Source: HGM11416 sp045596285
Lineage (GTDB): Bacteria > Bacillota > Clostridia > Christensenellales > Borkfalkiaceae
Length of the DNA stretch: 8,043 bases
NCBI GenBank assembly: GCA_045596285.1
Contig: JAZOCA010000132.1
Coordinates: forward strand, 1 to 8,043
Direction of reading: 5' to 3'
In this document: positions 1-6,285 of the stretch, piece after piece
Numbering within the stretch: the first letter of the stretch is position 1
Layout of the letters: the number at the start of each line of letters is the position of its first letter
Made by a program: the position numbers and the translations under genes
Notes under the pieces: generated by a model
Database searches by the model: none
The model's input: only the letters and a program-made list of their open reading frames with translations
What the model was told of the DNA's origin: nothing

Positions 1-1830
1 AGGCGTAAGCGGCTCAAAGTACAGCTTATCAGCTGTGGTGTAGTCGGTAGAAACAGTTTCAGGGTTATTATTAATGATAATAGCTTCGTAACCAGATTTT
101 TTAATCGTTTGAACGGCATGAACCGTCGAATAATCAAACTCAACCCCCTGACCTATTCTTATAGGACCAGCCCCTAATACTATTGCTTTATCTTTGTTTG
201 TTAATATTGATGCATTTTTGCCGATATATGAAGAATAAAAATATGGAATATATGCCCCGCTAAATAACGTATCCACCATTTTATATACAGGGATAATTTT
301 GTTTTTCTTTCTTAATGATCTAACTTCGCATTCTTTAACTGACCACAACTTGGCAATATACGCATCTGAAAAACCTAAAATCTTTGCAGCCTTTAACGCT
401 TTTTTGTCGTTTATTTTTTCGCGCAAGATGTTTTCCATGTCTACAATTCTTTTAAAACAATCCAAGAACAAAGTCGTAATCTTAGTTATTTCATAAAGCT
501 TTTCAACAGAAATACCTCTTCTTAAAAGTTCCGTTATTGCAAAGATATTATCCGATTTAAAATCAATTATGTATTCTAAAAGTTGCTCTGTGGTATAAGA
601 ATCAAATTTAGAAAGATATAAATGATTAGCACCTATTTCAAGCGATCTTACCGACTTTAGCATACATTCGTCTAACGTAGAGCCAATTCCCATTACTTCG
701 CCGGTTGCCTTCATTTGCGTTCCTAACTGATTTGAAGCGGACGTAAATTTATCAAATGGAAAACGGGGGAATTTTGCAACTATATAATCAAGTTTTGGTT
801 CATGATCCGCAGTCGTACCGGCTACCTCAATTTCGTTTAGTTTCATTCCAACGGCAATTTTAGCCGTAACTCTAGCGATAGGATAACCACTTGCTTTCGA
901 AGCTAACGCCGAAGAGCGAGAAACTCTTGGATTAACCTCAATTAAATAATATTCATCGTTTTTTGGATTTAGGGCAAACTGAACGTTACACCCACCTTCA
1001 ATTTTTAACTCTTTAATAATTTTTATTGCGCTATCATTAAGCATTTTTTCTTGCTTTTTTGAAAGCGAAAGAATAGGTGCAACTACAATCGAATCTCCCG
1101 TATGAACGCCAACTGGATCTACGTTTTCCATACCGCAAATAGTAATTGCTTTATTTGATGCGTCACGCATTACTTCGAATTCGATTTCTTTATAACCTTT
1201 TACACTTTTTTCAATTAACACTTGATGAACAGGCGATAAAGCAAACGCGTTAACAGCTATCTCTTCAAGTTCTTGTTGATTGTTAGCAAATCCACCGCCA
1301 GTTCCGCCTAAAGTAAATGCAGGGCGCAACACAACGGGATATCCTATATTATTTGCGGCAACTTTTGCTTCTTCAATGTTATACGTAATTTCAGACGGAA
1401 TAGTAGGTTCACCGATTGCCTCGCACATTTGCTTAAACATTTCTCTGTCTTCTGCTCGTTCAATACTGCTACTACATGTACCTAGTAATTCAACCCTACA
1501 CTCTTTTAAAACACCCTTTTTTTCAAGTTGCATTGCCAGATTTAAACCTGTTTGACCACCGATTCCCGGTAAAATAGCGTCAGGTCGTTCATAACGAAGA
1601 ATTTTAGCAATATATTCAAGAGTGAGCGGTTCCATATAGACCTTATCCGCAATGGTAGTATCGGTCATTATGGTTGCAGGGTTAGAGTTAACTAAAACAA
1701 CTTCGTAACCTTCTTCTTTCAATGCAAGACACGCCTGCGTACCCGCATAATCGAATTCCGCTGCCTGCCCTATAATAATAGGACCAGAACCAATTATCAA
1801 TATTTTTTTCAAATCCGTTCTTTTCGCCAT
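1..1830 (-). CDS. carB: Carbamoyl-phosphate synthase large subunit (3' part outside window)
   Basis: Synthesises carbamoyl phosphate from ammonia (delivered by the glutaminase subunit CarA), bicarbonate and two ATP, the first step of pyrimidine and arginine synthesis in the cytoplasm. The frame is open for 610 codons from the ATG at 1830 to the window edge; the family has about 1070 residues, so roughly 57% is present. Seen: N-terminal MAKRTDLKKILIIGSGP, nearly the family consensus; first ATP-grasp half (about 1-400) with GGQTGLNL (91-98), RPAFTLGGTGGG (169-180), MENVDPVGVHTGDSIVV (234-250) and EVNPRVSRSSALASKASGYP (298-317); oligomerisation region (about 400-545); and the start of the second half with GAGPIRIGQGVEFDYS (553-568) and NNNPETVSTDY (587-597). 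The oligomerisation stretch at 518-534 (MVDT followed by LFSGAYIPYFYSS) is more diverged than the rest. The gene starts 5 bases after the pyrC stop and is presumably co-transcribed. The start is chosen by family alignment. Function is secure. Confidence 0.97.
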   Translation of the reverse strand, partial: MAKRTDLKKILIIGSGPIIIGQAAEFDYAGTQACLALKEEGYEVVLVNSNPATIMTDTTIADKVYMEPLTLEYIAKILRYERPDAILPGIGGQTGLNLAMQLEKKGVLKECRVELLGTCSSSIERAEDREMFKQMCEAIGEPTIPSEITYNIEEAKVAANNIGYPVVLRPAFTLGGTGGGFANNQQELEEIAVNAFALSPVHQVLIEKSVKGYKEIEFEVMRDASNKAITICGMENVDPVGVHTGDSIVVAPILSLSKKQEKMLNDSAIKIIKELKIEGGCNVQFALNPKNDEYYLIEVNPRVSRSSALASKASGYPIARVTAKIAVGMKLNEIEVAGTTADHEPKLDYIVAKFPRFPFDKFTSASNQLGTQMKATGEVMGIGSTLDECMLKSVRSLEIGANHLYLSKFDSYTTEQLLEYIIDFKSDNIFAITELLRRGISVEKLYEITKITTLFLDCFKRIVDMENILREKINDKKALKAAKILGFSDAYIAKLWSVKECEVRSLRKKNKIIPVYKMVDTLFSGAYIPYFYSSYIGKNASILTNKDKAIVLGAGPIRIGQGVEFDYSTVHAVQTIKKSGYEAIIINNNPETVSTDYTTADKLYFEPLTP

Positions 1831-1835
1831 AATAA

Positions 1836-3050
1836 TCAAACATCTCCTTTGCTTTTATAAACAATTCGGTCTCCATAAACAGTCAACTTATTCACTCCCA
1901 AAAACTTCATTCCCTCAAAAGGGGTACTTTTTCCTTTAGAATGAAATGCGTTTGGATCGACTGTAAATTCTTCTTCTAAATTCCATACACTAAAACCAAT
2001 ATTTGATTTTATATTAAATCGTTTTCGTGGATTTATACACATTAATTCTATTAGTCTTTGTAATGAAATAACGTTCGTTTTAACTAAGTTCGTATATAAC
2101 GCCGGGAAAGCCGTTTCAAGCCCTACAATACCGAATAAACTACCTTTCAATCCTTTGCTTTTCTCTTCTAAAGAATGAGGGGCGTGGTCGGTGGCAATCA
2201 TATCTATAGTGCCATCTTTTATACCATCTATCAAAGCTTCTCTATCCACTTTACTTCTCAATGGCGGATTCATTTTATAATTTCCGCTTTCTTTGATGTC
2301 TTCATCACATAATATAAGATAATGCGGAGCGGTTTCACATGTAATATCTAATCCACGTTTTTTTGCATCACGTATTATTTGAACGCTTTCTTTTGTGGAA
2401 ATATGACAAACGTGGTATTTGCATCCTGTTCGTTTGATGAGTTCTACGTCACGTGCAAGTTGAGAATATTCACTCTCCGAAGAAATCCCAAGGTGTCCGT
2501 TCTTTGTCGCATACTCACCTTTGTGTATATACCCACCGTTAAGCAATGATTCATCTTCGCAATGAGCAACTATTATTTTATCGTGTTCTTTTGCCTTTTG
2601 CATTGCCATGAGCATTAATTGCTCGCTTTGAACACCTTTTCCATCATCTGAATACCCTACGGCATTATATCCACTTACTAATAATTCCGAAAGTCGTTCA
2701 CCTTTTTGTCCAGTAGTTATTGAAGCATATGGATATACTGGAATCATACTCACTTTATTGATTGCATCTAATTGAACGCTTATATTTTCTAGCGTATCTG
2801 GAACGGGATTTAAGTTTGGCATTGTACAAACTGCTGTATACCCCCCGCGAACGGCGGCAGATATCCCAGATTGAATATTCTCTTTATATACAAAACCCGG
2901 TTCTCTGAAATGCACGTGCACATCACAAAAACCGGGAATAATAGCGTAATTATTTAAATTATCAGAAAAAGACTCTGCGTTATCGTTAAAAAAACGGATA
3001 CTGTTGTTATATGTTTCCTTCATTAAAGATACAAACATCTTATCAGCCAT
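1836..3050 (-). CDS. pyrC: Dihydroorotase, class I (Bacillus/Aquifex type)
   Basis: Catalyses the reversible cyclisation of N-carbamoyl-aspartate to dihydroorotate, step three of UMP synthesis. The 404-residue protein is an amidohydrolase-fold metalloenzyme. Seen: DVHVHFREPG (43-52) with metal ligands H45 and H47, the class I SDDG (134-137) whose Asp replaces the carboxylated lysine of class II enzymes, AHCED (162-166), CHIST (215-219), NPPLR (261-265) and ATDHAPHS (286-293) with catalytic D288. C-terminal TPFEGMKFLG (376-385) matches the family's usual ending. The start is the ATG at 3050, 7 bases after AAAGGAG (3064-3058); an in-frame TTG at 3056 would leave one base of spacing and is rejected. 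The N-terminal 40 residues lack the usual glycine-rich strands before the HxH motif, so the small beta domain looks reduced. A consensus promoter precedes it and carB follows within 5 bases. Confidence 0.95.
   Translation of the reverse strand: MADKMFVSLMKETYNNSIRFFNDNAESFSDNLNNYAIIPGFCDVHVHFREPGFVYKENIQSGISAAVRGGYTAVCTMPNLNPVPDTLENISVQLDAINKVSMIPVYPYASITTGQKGERLSELLVSGYNAVGYSDDGKGVQSEQLMLMAMQKAKEHDKIIVAHCEDESLLNGGYIHKGEYATKNGHLGISSESEYSQLARDVELIKRTGCKYHVCHISTKESVQIIRDAKKRGLDITCETAPHYLILCDEDIKESGNYKMNPPLRSKVDREALIDGIKDGTIDMIATDHAPHSLEEKSKGLKGSLFGIVGLETAFPALYTNLVKTNVISLQRLIELMCINPRKRFNIKSNIGFSVWNLEEEFTVDPNAFHSKGKSTPFEGMKFLGVNKLTVYGDRIVYKSKGDV
1844..1850 (-). promoter_or_regulatory. Ribosome binding site of carB, inside the pyrC 3' end
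   Basis: AAAGGAG lies within the last codons of pyrC, 13 bases before the carB ATG at 1830, longer than the usual 5 to 9. A TTG at 1839-1837, in frame with carB and overlapping the pyrC TGA, is only 4 bases from the site and would add three residues (TTG ATT ATT). The family N-terminus supports the ATG. The arrangement suggests translational coupling, because ribosomes ending pyrC uncover or feed the carB start. Confidence 0.6.
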
Positions 3051-3092
3051 CCGCAATCTCCTTTCGTCAACGCCTTGTTTTTACTAATTTAA

Positions 3093-3122
3093 ATTATAAC
3101 AAATAAAAACTGCCTTTGTCAA
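3093..3122 (-). promoter_or_regulatory. Consensus sigma-A-type promoter for pyrC-carB
   Basis: On the minus strand a perfect -35 TTGACA (3122-3117) is followed after 18 bases by a perfect -10 TATAAT (3098-3093) preceded by TGT, giving an extended -10. Transcription would begin near 3085, leaving a leader of about 35 bases before the pyrC ATG. The -35 and spacer overlap the fhs terminator hairpin and its T tract. The call rests on consensus match and position only. Confidence 0.85.
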
Positions 3123-3139
3123 GAAAGACTTCGGCAGTT
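3101..3139 (-). terminator. Intrinsic terminator of fhs
   Basis: Beginning 21 bases after the fhs stop, the minus strand can fold AACTGCC (3139-3133) against GGCAGTT (3114-3108), a 7-bp outer stem. Inside it are a 3-by-3 internal loop, an inner GTC/GAC stem and the loop TTTCTT. A T-rich tail (TTTTTATTT, 3109-3101) follows. The plus strand continues with A residues, so the element is directional for minus-strand transcripts. It shares bases with the pyrC promoter. Confidence 0.75.
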
Positions 3140-3160
3140 AAAAAAATATAACAATATTTT

Positions 3161-4831
3161 TTAAAATAAACCCTTTATTAACCCGTTTTTATCAACGTCT
3201 ATTTTTTCAGCGGCCGGAATTTTTGGTAATCCTGGCATTGTCATTATATTTCCAGTTAAAACGACGATAAATCCTGCACCCGCAGATACTTTTACTTTTT
3301 TTACAGTAACTCTAAATTTTTCCGGAGCACATAACTTTGTTGGGTCATCTGAAAAACTGTATTGTGTTTTTGCTATGCATATGGGCAGGTCTGAATATCC
3401 CTGATTTACAAGGTTTTGTATTTGGGCTTTTGCTTCATCGGTATATTCAACCCCAACGCCACCGTATATGCGAGTGACTACTGCGTTTATTTTTTCTTCA
3501 ATTTGAAGATTAAGCGGATAACTATATTCAAAATGATTATCACACTCACATAATTCAACGACTTTATTTGCTAAATCTATTGCACCATTTCCACCGTTTG
3601 CCCACACTGAAGAAGATTTTACGGGGATAGACAATTCTTCGCATAATTTAAAAAGAAATTGTTTTTCAGCTTCAGTATCCGTAGGAAATTCATTTATTGC
3701 AACAACACATGGTAATTTATATACGTTAACGATATTGTTGTAATGACGTAAAAGATTGGGAAATCCCTTGTTTATGGCCGATATATTTTCTTCTTTTAAA
3801 TTATCTTTTTCTACTCCCCCATGCATTTTTAACGCCCTGATAGTTGCAACTAACACTACGGCATCGGGTTTTAAATTAGCAAATCTACACTTAATGTCGA
3901 AAAATTTTTCAGCTCCTAAGTCAGCACCAAAACCAGCCTCTGTCACAACGTAGTCGCTTAACTTCATTGCAATTTTTGTAGCGATAACGGAATTACATCC
4001 GTGAGCGATATTTGCAAATGGTCCACCGTGAACGAATGCAGGAGTACCTTCTAATGTTTGAACCAAGTTGGGTTTTAATGCATCTTTTAATAAAGCGGTC
4101 ATAGCGCCAACCGCCTTTAAATCCCCTGCGGTTACGGGAACGTTATCATATGAATATCCTATTACTATATTGGAAAGTCTCCTCTTTAAATCGTCTATAC
4201 TCTCCGCCAAGCAGAAAACAGCCATGATTTCAGAAGCAACAGTAATATCAAAACCATCTGATCTAGGAACACCATTAGTTTTTCCACCTAATCCATCTGT
4301 AACAACTCTTAACTGCCTATCGTTCATATCTACACAACGCTTCCAAGTAATACTGTCTGGATTGATTTGCAATTCATTACCTTGATATATATGATTATCA
4401 ATCATTGCAGCCAACAAATTGTTCGCAGCACCGATTGCATGAAAATCTCCCGTAAAATGCAAATTTATATCTTCCATCGGAGCAACTTGAGCATATCCAC
4501 CGCCCGTTGCCCCACCCTTTATGCCAAAAACAGGGCCAAGAGAGGGTTCTCTAAGCACCACAATAGAATTTTTATTGATTTTTCTTAATCCATCTGCAAG
4601 ACCAATAGTAGTTGTTGTTTTACCTTCTCCCGCGGGAGTTGGAGTTATTGCAGTAACTAAAATGAGTTTAGCTCTACTTTGCAATTTATCTAGAAGCTTT
4701 AAATCAACTTTTGCTTTAAATTTTCCGTAAATTTCCAAACAATTATTTGGTACATTTATTTTTTTTGCAATAGACTTTATATCTTTAAGTTTAGCTTTTT
4801 GCGCTATTTCGATATCTGATAAGTGGGACAT
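3161..4831 (-). CDS. fhs: Formate-tetrahydrofolate ligase (10-formyl-THF synthetase)
   Basis: Joins formate to tetrahydrofolate with ATP, giving 10-formyl-THF for purine synthesis, formyl-Met-tRNA and, in acetogens, the methyl branch of the Wood-Ljungdahl pathway. The 556 residues match the normal length of about 555-560. Seen: P-loop-like TPAGEGKTT (65-73), REPSLGPVFGIKGGATGGGY (94-113), PMEDINLHFTGD (118-129) and VATIRALKMHGG (328-339), the last two being family signatures. T109 stands where alanine is usual in the glycine-rich signature; this is probably harmless. The start is the ATG at 4831, 6 bases after a G-rich AGGGGG site (4843-4838). The gene lies between two hairpins, after ftsZ and before the pyrimidine promoter, so it appears monocistronic or fed by read-through from ftsZ. 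No folD, fchA or other Wood-Ljungdahl gene is visible, so its presence alone does not show acetogenesis. Confidence 0.98.
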   Translation of the reverse strand: MSHLSDIEIAQKAKLKDIKSIAKKINVPNNCLEIYGKFKAKVDLKLLDKLQSRAKLILVTAITPTPAGEGKTTTTIGLADGLRKINKNSIVVLREPSLGPVFGIKGGATGGGYAQVAPMEDINLHFTGDFHAIGAANNLLAAMIDNHIYQGNELQINPDSITWKRCVDMNDRQLRVVTDGLGGKTNGVPRSDGFDITVASEIMAVFCLAESIDDLKRRLSNIVIGYSYDNVPVTAGDLKAVGAMTALLKDALKPNLVQTLEGTPAFVHGGPFANIAHGCNSVIATKIAMKLSDYVVTEAGFGADLGAEKFFDIKCRFANLKPDAVVLVATIRALKMHGGVEKDNLKEENISAINKGFPNLLRHYNNIVNVYKLPCVVAINEFPTDTEAEKQFLFKLCEELSIPVKSSSVWANGGNGAIDLANKVVELCECDNHFEYSYPLNLQIEEKINAVVTRIYGGVGVEYTDEAKAQIQNLVNQGYSDLPICIAKTQYSFSDDPTKLCAPEKFRVTVKKVKVSAGAGFIVVLTGNIMTMPGLPKIPAAEKIDVDKNGLIKGLF

Positions 4832-4861
4832 TTTATACCCCCTGTAGTTTACTTTTATTGT

Positions 4862-4889
4862 AAAAGGAAAAGGTTACCCTTTTCCTTTT
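4862..4889 (-). terminator. Hairpin after ftsZ, likely terminator or attenuator
   Basis: A perfect 12-bp inverted repeat, AAAAGGAAAAGG with CCTTTTCCTTTT, lies 19 bases after the ftsZ stop. On the minus strand the four-base loop is GTAA, a GNRA tetraloop, on a GGAAAAGG/CCTTTTCC core whose flanking A and T runs give the typical bidirectional terminator layout. The T tract on the minus strand is only four bases (followed by ACAAT), whereas the plus strand has six. Termination of ftsZ transcripts may therefore be partial, letting some polymerases continue into fhs. Confidence 0.65.
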
Positions 4890-4908
4890 TTAGACTTAAA
4901 TTAATTTT

Positions 4909-6204
4909 TTATTTTTTGCCAAACATTCTTTTTAAAAATGAAGGCATTTCACCCCGCTCTTCCTCGTCGATTTTATAATCATCAGGGTCAACAGGTTTTT
5001 GCTGAATAGGTCTTAACTGTTCATGTTTTTGTGTTTGATTTCTTCCTTCATTTTGGGTTTTAAAAGTAGGATATGCTTCACGTGCTCTTTCATCAAAAAC
5101 ATTTCTTTCTCTTGCTGGGTTTGCAGGCTGAATAGTTTGTTGCTGCATCGGACGCTGTTGATTAATCGTCTGCCGTGGTTGCGGATTAGCCTGCTGTTGT
5201 AAAATCACGGGTTTAACCTGTTTGTTTTCAACTTCTTGAGTTCGTTCTCTCTTATTAAAACCCGTAGCAATCAAGGTAATAATAACTTCCTCTTTTATAT
5301 CGTCGTTAATATTTGCACCAAAAATAATATTAGCGGAATCATCTACGATATTTTGAACAACTTTTGCAGCTTCATAAACTTGCCCAATAGTCAAGTCTCT
5401 ACCACCGGTAATATTAATTATAACGCCGTTTGCGCCCTCAATGGTGGTTTCTAATAATGGACTAGAAACAGCTTGTCTTACAGCTTCTACAATTCTATTT
5501 TCACCTTTTGCCCTACCAACTCCCATATGGGCTAAACCTTGGTTTGCTATTATCGTTCTAACGTCAGCAAAATCCAAATTTATAAGAGCTGGTGTAGAAA
5601 TAAGATCGGCTATACCACAAACGCCTTGACGTAAATTATCGTCCGCAAAGGTTAAAGCATCAACCATAGGCGTATCAACAGGAAGAGCTTCTAAAAGTTT
5701 ATCGTTGGGAATGATAATAATTGTATCTACGTATTTCGCAAGGTTTGCTATACCCTTCACTGAATTTGCTTCTCTCTTTTTCCCTTCAAATGCAAATGGT
5801 CTAGTTACAACGGCAACGGTCAAACACCCTTTTTCTCTTGCAATTTTAGCAATAACGGGAGCAGCACCCGTTCCCGTACCACCGCCCATACCGGCAGCAA
5901 TAAACAATAAATCTACACCTTCGCAGATCGATTCAATTTGCTCTTTATTCTCTTCAGCTGCCGCTTCGCCAAGTTCAGGCTGAGATCCAGCACCTAACCC
6001 CTTCGTTATTTTTTCCCCTATTTGAATTCTATTTTCAATGGGAACTTTAGAAAGCATTAAAGCTTGTTTATCGGTATTTATTGCAACAAATTCAGCGCTT
6101 GTAATTCCCTTTTCTATCATACGATTAACAGCGTTGTTACCCGCACCACCAACACCGATAACCTTTATTTTTGCAACGCCTAAATTATTGTTATTTTCAA
6201 ACAT
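4909..6204 (-). CDS. ftsZ: Cell division protein FtsZ
   Basis: Tubulin-like GTPase that polymerises into the Z-ring at mid-cell and recruits the division machinery. It has 431 residues. Seen: GVGGAGNNAVNRMI (17-30) at the nucleotide pocket, tubulin signature GGGTGTG (107-113) followed by AAP, and T7 loop NLDFADV (209-215) whose D211 and D214 complete the GTPase site of the next subunit. After the globular core (to about 318) comes a disordered linker rich in Gln, Asn, Pro and charged residues (about 320-410). The C-terminal peptide has MPSFLKRMF (420-428), the conserved FtsA/SepF-binding tail, and ends in basic residues. The ATG at 6204 is 7 bases after GGAGG (6216-6212). It follows the ftsA-like gene by 81 bases, as in a classical dcw cluster. 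All key residues are intact. Confidence 0.99.
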   Translation of the reverse strand: MFENNNNLGVAKIKVIGVGGAGNNAVNRMIEKGITSAEFVAINTDKQALMLSKVPIENRIQIGEKITKGLGAGSQPELGEAAAEENKEQIESICEGVDLLFIAAGMGGGTGTGAAPVIAKIAREKGCLTVAVVTRPFAFEGKKREANSVKGIANLAKYVDTIIIIPNDKLLEALPVDTPMVDALTFADDNLRQGVCGIADLISTPALINLDFADVRTIIANQGLAHMGVGRAKGENRIVEAVRQAVSSPLLETTIEGANGVIINITGGRDLTIGQVYEAAKVVQNIVDDSANIIFGANINDDIKEEVIITLIATGFNKRERTQEVENKQVKPVILQQQANPQPRQTINQQRPMQQQTIQPANPARERNVFDERAREAYPTFKTQNEGRNQTQKHEQLRPIQQKPVDPDDYKIDEEERGEMPSFLKRMFGKK

Positions 6205-6285
6205 TCTTCATCCTCCGTTTAGTCATTATGCAAAACATAAAAAATCCAAAAATCTCTTATGTAATCAGCATTTTTACAAATTATT

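Noticed and set aside
1280..1555. Plus-strand open frame antisense to carB
   Set aside because: It is a frame shadow of the conserved carB coding sequence, with no convincing ribosome site.
1688..1876. A 62-codon minus-strand open frame across the pyrC-carB junction
   Set aside because: It overlaps both genes in another frame, and its product resembles no family; carB in the adjacent frame has strong motifs.
4068..4730. Several plus-strand open frames antisense to fhs
   Set aside because: They mirror the conserved fhs codons and overlap one another; no initiation signals support them.
6228..6271. Interrupted inverted repeat in the ftsA-ftsZ gap (ACATAA/TTATGT plus ATGC/GCAT)
   Set aside because: Short AT-rich arms with a 16-base loop, unequal internal loops and no T tract; likely chance.
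6205..6285. Possible ftsZ promoter with -10 CATAAT in the ftsA-ftsZ gap
   Set aside because: No -35-like hexamer lies 16 to 18 bases upstream.
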